Assembly (NCBI GenBank): GCA_964483805.1
Contig: CAZADH010000271.1
Location: forward strand, 1 to 8,566
DNA length: 8,566 bases
Reading direction: 5' to 3'
Origin: CAZADH01 sp964483805
GTDB lineage: Bacteria > Muiribacteriota > Ozemobacteria > Ozemobacterales > Ozemobacteraceae
The first letter of the stretch is position 1. Each line of letters begins with the position of its first letter. Positions 1 through 6,688 of the stretch are shown piece after piece. A program made the translations under genes and the position numbers. The notes beneath the pieces are model-generated. The model ran no database searches, had not been told where the DNA came from, and saw nothing but the letters and a program-made list of their open reading frames with translations.

Positions 1-100
1 GGGCAGTGCAAACGACCCGCCCGCGCACGATGCGCGTAGTGGGCGTTTGCCGCCATGGACGGCGGCCCGAAACGCCAGTTTCGGGCAGTGCAAACGCCCC
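1..100. repeat. Nested palindromic repeat cluster upstream of the M28 peptidase gene
   Basis: The 14-mer GGGCAGTGCAAACG occurs at 1-14 and again at 83-96. Between and around the copies are several inverted repeats: CGCGCA/TGCGCG (22-27 and 31-36), GCCGCC/GGCGGC (49-54 and 61-66), a perfect 9-bp pair GCCCGAAAC/GTTTCGGGC with a 4-base loop (65-73 and 78-86), and GGGCGTTTGC (41-50) complementary to GCAAACGCCC (90-99). The arms can fold in alternative ways. No open reading frame is supported here. The arrangement looks like a dispersed palindromic (REP-like) element, possibly continuing left of the window, rather than a terminator, because no T-run follows. Calling it a dispersed family is inference, since only this one locus can be seen. 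Confidence 0.6.
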
Positions 101-113
101 GTCGCGTTTCAGG

Positions 114-142
114 TTGGCAGGTGCCCACTGTTGGAGTATCCT
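114..142 (+). promoter_or_regulatory. Candidate sigma-70 promoter for the M28 peptidase gene
   Basis: TTGGCA at 114-119 (5 of 6 match to TTGACA) is followed after exactly 17 bases by TATCCT at 137-142 (4 of 6 match to TATAAT). Transcription would begin near 149, giving a leader of about 30 nt before the ATG at 181. The spacing is ideal but the -10 is only fair, so this is a plausible rather than firm call. Confidence 0.4.
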
Positions 143-180
143 GTTGAGCAAATGATCCTCTGTCACCCAAGGAGGGAACC

Positions 181-1587
181 ATGAATCTGCGGCGACTCGT
201 GTTCGCGTTGGTGTTGTTGTTCACCGTTTCGATCGTGCCCGTGTGGGCGTTGGGTGGCGAAGCGAAGGCCGAGTTCGATGCCTTCGTCAAGAACATCCGC
301 GAATCGCGGCGCGCCGATCGGGTCGGCTACCTCGTTCTCGTGCAGACCCCGCCTTCCAAGTCAAACGACGCCCGCATCTTCAGTCTTGCCGGCAAGTATG
401 CGTATGCTTCCGACGAAGGTTACCTGACCCACGTCAATTACATCCGGTTGCAGCGCATGCAATCGTTGAAGCTGCCGCTCAAAATCATCGACAAAAAACG
501 CCTCGACGACGCGAGTGAACAGTGGTATCTCGTCTGGTGCCGTGACGCGGCTGACGATCGCGGTTTGCGGGCCAAATTCGAACCCTTGTATGCGAAAAAT
601 CATACACGTGTCATCCGCATTCGCCCGGGCGACGAAGAAGACCTGCAGGTTCTGCAGTTGCACTACTCGCTCATCGATGAGACGCTGTTGCCGTTGCGCC
701 AGGTGCCGACCAGTGCCCGTCCTGCCGCACCGGCCCGAATCCCGGATCCGATCATCGCCGGCTTGCTCGAGCGCATCACCGTTGCCAGCGTCACTGCCGA
801 TGTCCAGGCACTGCAAGATTGCGTCAGCCGCGCTGTCCGCGAGAAGGGCAACAGCAAAGCCATTGCGTGGCTCGCCGAACAGTTCGGTGCCATTCCCGGG
901 CTGACCGTGACCACGCCCGCGTTCTCGTACAACTCGGTGCCCGATCTCAAGAACGTCGTTGCGATCAAACGCGGCGACAAAGAACCCGGCACCGCCATCG
1001 TCGTGGGCGGGCATTGCGATTCCACGGTCAGCAGTTACGGTCCGAAACCCAACGCGCCGGGCGCCGATGACAACGGCTCCGGGGCCGCTGCTGTTCTCAA
1101 CATCGCCCGCGCTGTCGCCGACCTCAAACTGCACTACACGGTGATCTTCTGCCAGTTCAACGCCGAAGAAGTGGGACTCATCGGCTCGAAGGCGTTTGCC
1201 CGCACGCTGGTCAATGGCAGTGAATACAAAGTAAAGGCGATGCTCAACATGGACATGATCGCCGACAAAGACCGACCCAACGTCGCCGTCATCGGGAATA
1301 CGGCGAGCAACTGGCTGATCGACGTATTCAAAGACAATGCGCTGGCCTATACCGGCCTGGGCAGCAATTGTCAATACAACAGCGACATCTGGCAGAGTGA
1401 CCACAGCTCCTTCTGGAACATCGGCATCCCGGCGATTCTGACCATCGAAGGGTATCCAGACTACTGCGTGAACTATCACAGCATCCGCGACACCGTCGCC
1501 AACATGTCGCCCACGTTCATGACCAAGGTGACCAAGGCCAACCTCGCCACTCTGCTGGCCCTGAACCCGATCGTTCCGCAGGAATAG
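181..1587 (+). CDS. Secreted M28-family zinc metallopeptidase (aminopeptidase-like)
   Basis: This 468-aa protein starts with a clear signal peptide: Arg-Arg at residues 4-5, a hydrophobic core from 6 to 19, and a Val-Trp-Ala cleavage site near residue 23. Residues 24-200 are an unrecognised N-terminal region. The catalytic domain fills the C-terminal half and has all the co-catalytic zinc signatures of M28 enzymes such as Aeromonas aminopeptidase: GGHCDS (His278, with Asp280 behind it), GADDNGSG (bridging Asp297), NAEEVGLIGS (general base Glu329, ligand Glu330), MDMIAD (Asp358) and NYHSIRDT (His433). The upstream SDHSSFW motif is also typical. By family it removes N-terminal amino acids from peptides outside the cytoplasm; the exact substrate cannot be read. 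The start is fixed by AAGGAGGG at 169-176 just before the ATG. The next gene begins 18 bases after the stop, so they are probably co-transcribed. Confidence 0.93.
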   Translation: MNLRRLVFALVLLFTVSIVPVWALGGEAKAEFDAFVKNIRESRRADRVGYLVLVQTPPSKSNDARIFSLAGKYAYASDEGYLTHVNYIRLQRMQSLKLPLKIIDKKRLDDASEQWYLVWCRDAADDRGLRAKFEPLYAKNHTRVIRIRPGDEEDLQVLQLHYSLIDETLLPLRQVPTSARPAAPARIPDPIIAGLLERITVASVTADVQALQDCVSRAVREKGNSKAIAWLAEQFGAIPGLTVTTPAFSYNSVPDLKNVVAIKRGDKEPGTAIVVGGHCDSTVSSYGPKPNAPGADDNGSGAAAVLNIARAVADLKLHYTVIFCQFNAEEVGLIGSKAFARTLVNGSEYKVKAMLNMDMIADKDRPNVAVIGNTASNWLIDVFKDNALAYTGLGSNCQYNSDIWQSDHSSFWNIGIPAILTIEGYPDYCVNYHSIRDTVANMSPTFMTKVTKANLATLLALNPIVPQE

Positions 1588-1605
1588 TCGCAGCACGCCC
1601 CGCTC

Positions 1606-2547
1606 ATGATTGACCGTTTCCAGGCTTGTCTTCTCGGGTTCGCCATCGGCGATGCGTTGGCGGCACCGATCGAAGACACGATTCGCGACCCCCACATCGG
1701 GCAGGATCGGGTGACCGATTACGTCAAGGCACTGCCCTCACACCCGCTGCACCACCTCGAACCCGGTCAGTATTCTGATGAAACCCAGCAGATGCTGCTG
1801 CTGGCCGAGACGGTCGCCGAGAAGCGCGGATTCTTGATCGAACCCTTCGCAGCCCGTCTGGTCGACTGGTATCACCGCCAGAAAACAAGAGCCGAGTGGC
1901 GTTTTCCCGGAAACACCTGCATGAATGCGTGTCGCAAACTGGCCACCGGTACACCGTGGCAGATGTCGGGGTCGATGTCGGCCGGCGTCATTGCTAGCGC
2001 CCGCGTTGCCCCATTGGGCCTGTTCTATGCGCGCAATGCCAACGCCATGCGCGACGCCATCGAGAAATCGTGCAAGATCACGCACACCGATCCGAAGGTC
2101 GTCGCCGGCGCCATGGTCCTGGCACGGATCATCCAGGTCGGCGTCGAGGGCCAGGATCTGGGCATCGACGGCCTTATCAATGGCTGCATCGAGAAGTGCC
2201 AACCGTACAGTCCCGAACTGGTTAAGAAGTTGGCCGGGCTGAAAGACCAACTGAAGCTCGATCCGAAGTTGGCGATCAGCAATATTGGCAATACGGGGTA
2301 TGTCCTCGATGCGATCCCGGCCGCGGTCTATTGCTATCTCAAGTGGTACGACCGCTTCGATGACATGATTGTTGCCGCGGCCAACATCGGCGGCGACTCC
2401 GATGCCATCGCCGCCATGGCCGGCGCCATGTTCGGCGCGACACGCGGGCTCACCGCGATTCCGGCGCGCTGGCTGCCCAAACTCGAACGGGCCGACGAAA
2501 TCAAACAACTCGGCTGCGACCTGTACCGGGCCGCCCAGGCCAAGTAG
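1606..2547 (+). CDS. ADP-ribosylglycohydrolase family protein (DraG/ARH fold)
   Basis: This 313-aa all-alpha protein opens with the family's N-terminal signature, ACLLGFAIGDALAAPIE, around residues 7-23. The first metal-binding motif is SDET (Ser57-Asp58-Glu59-Thr60), equivalent to the T/S-D-D/E-T motif of DraG and ARH3. A middle segment SMSAGVIASARVAPLGL also fits the family. The second metal motif near the C-terminus reads GGDSDAIAAMAGA (Asp264, Asp266). In many members the residue after the second Asp is Thr, a metal ligand; here it is Ala267, a variant that occurs in other members but weakens a confident activity claim. The known family reaction is hydrolysis of ADP-ribose from proteins or of related ADP-ribosyl compounds in the cytoplasm. 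No ADP-ribosyltransferase or nitrogenase gene is in view, so the target is unknown. No Shine-Dalgarno is seen in the 18-base gap; translation may depend on the upstream gene. Confidence 0.9.
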   Translation: MIDRFQACLLGFAIGDALAAPIEDTIRDPHIGQDRVTDYVKALPSHPLHHLEPGQYSDETQQMLLLAETVAEKRGFLIEPFAARLVDWYHRQKTRAEWRFPGNTCMNACRKLATGTPWQMSGSMSAGVIASARVAPLGLFYARNANAMRDAIEKSCKITHTDPKVVAGAMVLARIIQVGVEGQDLGIDGLINGCIEKCQPYSPELVKKLAGLKDQLKLDPKLAISNIGNTGYVLDAIPAAVYCYLKWYDRFDDMIVAAANIGGDSDAIAAMAGAMFGATRGLTAIPARWLPKLERADEIKQLGCDLYRAAQAK

Positions 2548-2561
2548 CAAAGTCCAAAGCC

Positions 2562-2586
2562 GGGGACAGACCCTGGGTCTGTTCCC
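2562..2586. repeat. GGGACAGACCC palindrome between the glycohydrolase and moaC genes
   Basis: GGGACAGACCC (2563-2573) faces GGGTCTGTTCCC (2575-2586) across one base, an 11-bp inverted repeat with one extra T. No T-run follows, so it is not a standard terminator. Palindromes with a GGGGACAGACC core are widespread as dispersed REP-type sequences in bacteria, often tied to REP-associated tyrosine transposases; that link is general knowledge, and no transposase is in this window. Confidence 0.6.
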
Positions 2587-2605
2587 TATCCACAGAGGTA
2601 ACCCA

Positions 2606-3577
2606 ATGTCTGAACAGCTTACGCATGTCGATGCGGCCGGCCGCGCGGCCATGGTCGATGTCAGCGCCAAGGCCGAGACGTTTCGCTCGGCCCTGGCATT
2701 TGGTTCGATTCGCCTCTCGGCACCAGCGTTTGCCGCCTTGCGCGAGGGCAAGGTCGCCAAGGGCGACGCTCTCGCCGTCGCTCGAATTGCCGGCATTCAG
2801 GGGGCCAAGCGCGCACACGACCTGGTGCCGCTGTGTCATCCGTTGCGTTTGTCGAAGGTCGCGGTCGATCTGGCGTTGCTGCCTCCCGACCGCGTGGTCG
2901 TTTTCGGCGAGGCCCAGGCCGTCGATCGCACGGGCGTCGAGATCGAAGCGTTGGCCGCGGTACAAGTGGCGTTACTAACCATCATCGATATGACGAAGGC
3001 GCTTTCACACGAATCGACGATCGACGAGGTTCGCCTCCTATTAAAGGAAGGCGGACGATCGGGCGTTTTTCTGGGCCACGGCGTTCAACGCGGAACGATG
3101 CGCAAATTCGCTACCAGTCCGGGTAAGGGAACGCCCAAGAGCCCGACCGATGAGGTCTTCATCAAGGCCGGGTTTGGCATCGACGGCGACGCGCACGGCG
3201 GCGATTGGCACCGCCAGGTCTCGCTGCTGGCTGTCGAGAGCATCAAGAAGATGCAGGACAAGGGTCTGAAGGTCGATTTCGGTTCATTCGCCGAGAACCT
3301 GGCGACCGAGGGGCTTTCCCTGTACGAACTGCCTCGCGGCACCCTGTTTCGCACGCCCGGCGGCGTCATCATGGCCTTGTCGCAGATCGGCAAGACCTGC
3401 CATACAAAGTGTGCGGTGTATCACCGGGCCGGCGATTGTGTCATGCCCCGCGAAGGCGTCTTCGCCGTCGCGTTCGCCGGCGGCACCGTCAAAACCGACC
3501 AACCGATCGTCGCCCTGAACGACTGGGTCGGCCGCGACGCCATGATGGCGGCGGTGAACTGGCCGGAGACGTCGTGA
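2606..3577 (+). CDS. moaC: Fused cyclic pyranopterin monophosphate synthase (MoaC) and MOSC-domain protein
   Basis: The 323-aa product joins two molybdenum-cofactor modules. Residues 1-157 are a full MoaC, colinear with the E. coli enzyme: start SEQLTHVDAAGRAAMVDVSA, then GDALAVARIAGIQGAKR, LCHPL (His78), GVEIEAL (Glu112, Glu114) and the catalytic pair Asp128 and Lys131 in IDMTKA. MoaC forms cyclic pyranopterin monophosphate from the MoaA product. Residues about 164-320 are a MOSC domain: GFGIDGDAHGGDWHRQVSLLA, FAENLATEG, and a Cys-bearing segment QIGKTCHTKCAVYHRAGDCVMPREGVFA with Cys265, Cys269 and Cys278. MOSC domains bind or transfer sulfur or finished cofactor; the partner enzyme is unknown here. 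The ATG at 2606 is chosen because AGAGGT lies at 2594-2599 and MoaC homology begins there, although the frame is open upstream. No other molybdopterin gene is visible nearby. Confidence 0.93.
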   Translation: MSEQLTHVDAAGRAAMVDVSAKAETFRSALAFGSIRLSAPAFAALREGKVAKGDALAVARIAGIQGAKRAHDLVPLCHPLRLSKVAVDLALLPPDRVVVFGEAQAVDRTGVEIEALAAVQVALLTIIDMTKALSHESTIDEVRLLLKEGGRSGVFLGHGVQRGTMRKFATSPGKGTPKSPTDEVFIKAGFGIDGDAHGGDWHRQVSLLAVESIKKMQDKGLKVDFGSFAENLATEGLSLYELPRGTLFRTPGGVIMALSQIGKTCHTKCAVYHRAGDCVMPREGVFAVAFAGGTVKTDQPIVALNDWVGRDAMMAAVNWPETS

Positions 3578-3585
3578 ATTTTCCG

Positions 3586-3607
3586 GGGGCGTTCCGCGGA
3601 ACGCCCC
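3586..3607. repeat. Perfect 22-base palindrome after the moaC fusion
   Basis: GGGGCGTTCCG (3586-3596) is followed immediately by its exact reverse complement (3597-3607), then CTAC. It lies 9 bases past the stop codon. There is no loop and no direct T-run (only TTTT at 3620-3623), so terminator function is doubtful. It may be a dispersed palindromic repeat or a dyad binding site. Confidence 0.65.
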
Positions 3608-3673
3608 TACTAATAATGGTTTTGGGGCCATTCGATTTCCCGATTCAGCTTTCGGGGTTGGGATGACGATGGT

Positions 3674-3716
3674 ATCCAAGGTATGCGTATCTTTTATTGC
3701 AAATACATCCTTGGAT
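3674..3716. repeat. Inverted repeat spanning the start of the YqgF/RuvC-like gene
   Basis: ATCCAAGG at 3674-3681 is the exact reverse complement of CCTTGGAT at 3709-3716, with 27 bases between. The right arm runs into the ATG at 3715. It could be an operator dyad or, if transcribed, a hairpin that hides the start codon. It may also be chance; an 8-bp dyad alone is modest evidence. Confidence 0.35.
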
Positions 3717-4167
3717 GATGGGTGTCACCATTCTCGCCCTCGATCCAGGATCCGAGAAGTGCGGCTTTGCCATCGTCCACGATGATGGCACCCATGGCGA
3801 ACTGGGCATCGTCTACGTTGCCGAACTGCCCCGCACCCTGCCACGGATCATCGCGCAGCACCAACCGGAAGCGATCGTGGTCGGCGAGGGGACTGCCGCC
3901 GAAACCGTTGACGACCTCGTGGCTTCCTTGCAGCTCGGCTTGCCGACCCACGCCGTTGACGAAACCAACTCGACACGTGAGGCCCGCGAGCGCTACTGGC
4001 GCGAGCACCCGCCACAGGGATTCTGGCGTCTCATCCCGTTGTCGCTGCAGACCCCGCCCGAGCCGGTGGATGCCTATGCCGCGTGGGTCATCGGCGATCG
4101 GTACCTGCGGCACGCCGCGCGCAAATCTGCGCCTGGCGTCGATTCGGTCAATGATGGCCCGCGATGA
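3715..4167 (+). CDS. RNase H-fold nuclease-like protein of the YqgF/RuvC (Holliday-junction resolvase) type
   Basis: A 150-aa protein with the acidic pattern of the YqgF/RuvC group. Strand 1 is TILALDPGSEKCGFAIV, with Asp10 as first catalytic residue and the GS..CG pattern; strand 4 ends VVGEGT with Glu58; then DETNSTREAR (Asp82, Glu83), close to the DE-R-x-S/T-T-x-EA motif of YqgF; and PEPVDAYAAWVIGDRYL supplies the last acidic residue, Asp119. The family includes the YqgF/RuvX nuclease of 16S rRNA 5'-end maturation and RuvC resolvases. Which role applies here cannot be read. The segment between the DETNST motif and Asp119 (ERYWREHPPQGFWRLIP) is not standard for either. Start choice is uncertain: tandem ATGs at 3715 and 3718, and a TTG at 3697, are in frame, and no Shine-Dalgarno precedes any of them. 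A weak -10-like TATCTT at 3688-3693 could give a nearly leaderless mRNA. Confidence 0.8.
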   Translation: MMGVTILALDPGSEKCGFAIVHDDGTHGELGIVYVAELPRTLPRIIAQHQPEAIVVGEGTAAETVDDLVASLQLGLPTHAVDETNSTREARERYWREHPPQGFWRLIPLSLQTPPEPVDAYAAWVIGDRYLRHAARKSAPGVDSVNDGPR

Positions 4168-4321
4168 AGAGACGGCTTGACGTGAAATCGCCTCGAAACT
4201 CTGAAGCAGGGCACCTGAACCCCGAAAAGGAGGGTGCACGTGGTAACCCTGTCGACTCTTTGTTCATCAATGTTTGCGGCGATTGCACGCCCCATCGGAA
4301 GAGTGCCGCGAAAAATAATCC
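4168..4321. other. Gene-free spacer with potential RNA structure upstream of the porin promoter
   Basis: No convincing gene is present. A nested stem-loop can form: CAGGG (4207-4211) with CCCTG (4247-4251), and inside it CACC (4212-4215) with GGTG (4233-4236). A strong Shine-Dalgarno-like AAGGAGGG (4227-4234) lies in this structure, followed by in-frame GTG codons at 4234 and 4240 that open a frame to 4425. That frame has off-type codons and runs through the porin promoter, so I do not call it. A second dyad, GCAC/GTGC with flanking GCGG/CCGC, lies at about 4276-4310. This could be a small RNA, but I match it to no known class. Confidence 0.3.
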
Positions 4322-4350
4322 TTGACTCTCAACCGTCATCTAAGTATATT
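4322..4350 (+). promoter_or_regulatory. Strong sigma-70 promoter for the SLH porin gene
   Basis: TTGACT at 4322-4327 (5 of 6) and TATATT at 4345-4350 (5 of 6) are separated by exactly 17 bases. An A/T-rich stretch (AAAAATAAT) lies just upstream, as an UP element would. Transcription should start near 4357. A near-consensus promoter fits an abundant envelope protein. Confidence 0.75.
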
Positions 4351-4356
4351 CTTGCG

Positions 4357-4621
4357 TTCAAGGTCCAAGGTAATTGTTACACCAGACCTGGGTGTCATGG
4401 AAGGAGGTGCAACTCTCTTAGGTAGCCCAGCGAAGGTGAACCGGCAGACCCCAGGAGGGAACCGCAGAGGCTGACCCAAAGAACCGAACCGAGTCTGAAG
4501 TCCGAAGGCAACATGGACACTTCTTACAGACGGCAAGGTGAAGTTCCAGGGAAGGTCAAAACGGAACCCCCCGAACCCAAGATCCAAATCTAATTAAAAT
4601 ACCTGAAGGGGGTATTCCACA
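4357..4621 (+). promoter_or_regulatory. Long, potentially structured 5' leader of the SLH porin mRNA
   Basis: About 265 nt separate the predicted transcription start from the porin ATG. The stretch is purine-rich with no good open frame. Possible stems are ACACC/GGTGT (4379-4383 and 4391-4395), GTCTG-AAG-TCC with GGA..CTT..CAGAC (4493-4531), and GTTCC/GGAAC (4543-4547 and 4563-4567). Two strong Shine-Dalgarno-like sequences, AAGGAGGT (4401-4408) and AGGAGGG (4453-4459), have no start codon at normal spacing. The working site is GAAGGGGG at 4605-4612, nine bases before the ATG, next to an A/T-rich patch (TAATTAAAAT) that would keep it open. I match no known riboswitch. Likely roles are mRNA stability or translation control. 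Confidence 0.5.
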
Positions 4622-6598
4622 ATGTTGAAACGTATCTCCATCGTTATGGTCGTGGCCTTCGTTCTGGCCACTTTCAGCGGTCCGGCTTTCGCCGCCGCCA
4701 ATCCGTTCTCTGACGTTCCGTTCAGTCACTGGGCCTATGATGCCGTTCAGAAGCTGAGCAGCAAGGGCATTCTTCAGGGTTATCCTGATGGCACCTTCAA
4801 GGGCGAGAAGCCCATGACCCGCTACGCGCTGGCCATGGTCGTTGCCAAAATGCTGGCCTCCATCGAGCAGATGATGGAAAAAGGCATCGGCGACAACCTC
4901 GTCACCAAGAGCGACCTGCAGACCCTCGAGAAGCTGACCGTTGAGTTCGCTGACGAGCTGGCTCTGTTGGGCGTGAAGGTCACGGCTCTCGAGGACGACA
5001 TGCAGGTCGTCAAAGAAGACGTCAGCACCCTGAAGAAAGACGTCGAGGGCATCAAGGACTACATGGCCAAGGGCGGCATGGAGAAGGTCAAGCTCAGCGG
5101 CGACATGCTCGTCCGCCACAGCACCCTGATCCACAATCGCGATTGGTTCAACTTCGGTGGCTACGGTAATCAGGACAATGTCCAGACCCAGACCCAGCTT
5201 CGCTTCAAGTTCACCGCCAACATCGACGAGAACATCACCGCCGTCGCTCGCTGGCGCATGTTCAACAAGCAGGATCAGAATGCTGGCACGGTCGCCGCTG
5301 CCAACACCAATCCGAACCGCTGGGGCTATGCCGGCACCTACGGTCATGGCATCACCGCCAACGCCAACGTTGACGTTGATATCGCCTACTTGCACATCAA
5401 GCACATGTTCCGCTTCGGTGGCGACTTCACCTTCGGCCGCAACTGGTACAACGAAGGCCACAGCCTCCTCCTGAGCGACTACGTCGATGCGATCAAGTAC
5501 TTCAAGCGCAGCGGCGACGTCGATGTCAAGTTCTACACCATCTATGACAGCCACCGTGGCAGCTACAAAGATGACGGCAACGTCAACTACAAGAACATCT
5601 GGGCGTTGGCTCTCGGTCACAAGCACCGCGACCACAACATGTATTTGAACTTCTACGGCCAGAACGATCCCCAGACCCTGAACCGCAACGGCTTCGCTGG
5701 CGTCGCCGGTCGCGCTCTGTCGGCCGCTGGTTCCTCCTCGCTGGTCGGTCAGGCCGGTGGCATCGCCTTCGGCAGCCTGAAGAACGACAACCGCTGGGAC
5801 GTCGAGTTCGGCAGCCGTGGCCCGATCGGCAAGAACGGTCACTGGGACTACGACCTCGGTTTCGCTTACAACCGCTACACCTCTGACATCGCCAAGGGTT
5901 CCATCACCGCTCTGACCGCGACCGTCGCCAATCCCCAGAACAACTGGATCGACGTCGACCTCGGCGGCTGGATGGGTGCCGTTGCGGTGAAGTGGGACAG
6001 CAAAAAAGAGTGGGCCGCCAAGTTGGGTTACACCTTCGCGACCGACGAGAGCACCGGTGCCTACGCGATCAACAACGATCGCCGCTACGACAACGGTGTC
6101 GAGACCCCCTACGAGGACATCAGCCGCGGCAACACGTATTTCGCCGATGGTCTGGTCAACATGTATGACCTCAAGTTCCAGGTCGAGTACCGCCCCCGCG
6201 ATACCCGCCACTACTTCCGCTTGGCCGGCGACTGGCTGTCCGAGTTGAAAGACACCGTCAGCAACCCGGCCGCCCGCGTGGCCGCTCTGGCTGGCGAGCA
6301 GTGGTCCGGTGGCACGTTGCCGGTCGGTTACAGCAAAACGAACAGCACGTATGACCGTTGGAACAACTTCGGGACTTCCGAAGCCAACGCCACCGTGTTG
6401 ACCTTCGAGTACCGCTACCAGCTCGCCGAGAACACCCGCATCCGCTTGGGCTACACTGCCTTCGACTTCACTGGCAAGCAGACCAAGTACCTCAACAACG
6501 CTGGTGCCATCACCCAAGCCGTTAGCGCTGGCCGCGGCAATGCAGGCGCCGACTTCGACTACAACATGTTCTGGGCCGAACTGTACAGCCAGTTCTAA
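4622..6598 (+). CDS. SLH-domain outer-membrane porin (S-layer-like envelope protein)
   Basis: This 658-aa protein has a signal peptide with cleavage at Ala-Phe-Ala near residue 24. Residues about 28-77 form one SLH domain (NPFSDVPFSHWAYDAVQKL, then ILQGYPDGTFKGEKPMTRYALA). Residues about 94-150 are a heptad-like coiled coil rich in Leu, Val, Lys and Glu. From about 155 to the end the sequence alternates polar and aromatic residues, as in beta-barrel strands, and ends FDYNMFWAELYSQF with a terminal Phe, the usual outer-membrane assembly signal. In known SLH porins the SLH domain binds peptidoglycan or its attached polymer, the coiled coil spans the periplasm, and the barrel forms a channel and tethers the outer membrane. 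Strong codon bias (AAC, AAG, GAC, CGC), a near-consensus promoter and a strong terminator suggest a very abundant protein made as a single-gene transcript. The channel substrate is unknown. Confidence 0.9.
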   Translation: MLKRISIVMVVAFVLATFSGPAFAAANPFSDVPFSHWAYDAVQKLSSKGILQGYPDGTFKGEKPMTRYALAMVVAKMLASIEQMMEKGIGDNLVTKSDLQTLEKLTVEFADELALLGVKVTALEDDMQVVKEDVSTLKKDVEGIKDYMAKGGMEKVKLSGDMLVRHSTLIHNRDWFNFGGYGNQDNVQTQTQLRFKFTANIDENITAVARWRMFNKQDQNAGTVAAANTNPNRWGYAGTYGHGITANANVDVDIAYLHIKHMFRFGGDFTFGRNWYNEGHSLLLSDYVDAIKYFKRSGDVDVKFYTIYDSHRGSYKDDGNVNYKNIWALALGHKHRDHNMYLNFYGQNDPQTLNRNGFAGVAGRALSAAGSSSLVGQAGGIAFGSLKNDNRWDVEFGSRGPIGKNGHWDYDLGFAYNRYTSDIAKGSITALTATVANPQNNWIDVDLGGWMGAVAVKWDSKKEWAAKLGYTFATDESTGAYAINNDRRYDNGVETPYEDISRGNTYFADGLVNMYDLKFQVEYRPRDTRHYFRLAGDWLSELKDTVSNPAARVAALAGEQWSGGTLPVGYSKTNSTYDRWNNFGTSEANATVLTFEYRYQLAENTRIRLGYTAFDFTGKQTKYLNNAGAITQAVSAGRGNAGADFDYNMFWAELYSQF

Positions 6599-6655
6599 GC
6601 CAGACAGGTTGGACCTGACGAAGCCCACAAGGGCCTAGACAGAGGTCGACCAAAG

Positions 6656-6688
6656 AAACCCCCGGGGCAGCAATGCCCCGGGGGTTTT
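6656..6688 (+). terminator. Strong intrinsic terminator after the porin gene
   Basis: A perfect 14-bp stem, AAACCCCCGGGGCA (6656-6669) with TGCCCCGGGGGTTT (6674-6687), encloses a GCAA loop of the stable GNRA type and ends in TTTT. It lies 57 bases past the porin stop. Two weaker hairpins, CAGGT/ACCTG (6605-6617) and GCCC/GGGC (6623-6634), precede it and may protect the mRNA 3' end. The A-run on the left arm means it could also act weakly on the other strand. Confidence 0.93.

Noticed and set aside
361..1695. 444-residue minus-strand frame opposite the M28 peptidase gene
   Set aside because: A GC-driven shadow; no motif and no ribosome binding site, while the + strand holds complete catalytic motifs.
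2369..2605. 79-codon 5' extension of the moaC fusion frame
   Set aside because: It lies inside the glycohydrolase gene in another frame; MoaC homology and AGAGGT point to the ATG at 2606.
3586..3607. Intrinsic terminator after the moaC fusion
   Set aside because: A perfect palindrome without a loop and without an adjacent T-run; listed as a repeat instead.
4200..4260. Possible signal recognition particle RNA
   Set aside because: The hairpin and purine loop were suggestive, but the conserved GGTCAGG and AAGCAGCC segments of helix 8 are absent.
4234..4425. Short frame with GTG starts after a strong AAGGAGGG
   Set aside because: Codon use is unlike the real genes, it runs through the porin promoter and leader, and the product has no motif. 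Kept only as a note in the spacer entry.
4397..4474. 25-codon frame starting at ATG 4397 in the porin leader
   Set aside because: No ribosome binding site precedes it; the purine blocks fall inside it. A leader peptide cannot be excluded but is not supported.
4556..6628. 690-residue open frame on the minus strand, antisense to the SLH porin
   Set aside because: It is low-complexity, rich in Val, Ala, Gly, Asp and Glu, with no domain, and arises from the codon bias of the real gene. The + strand has the signal peptide, SLH domain, promoter and terminator.
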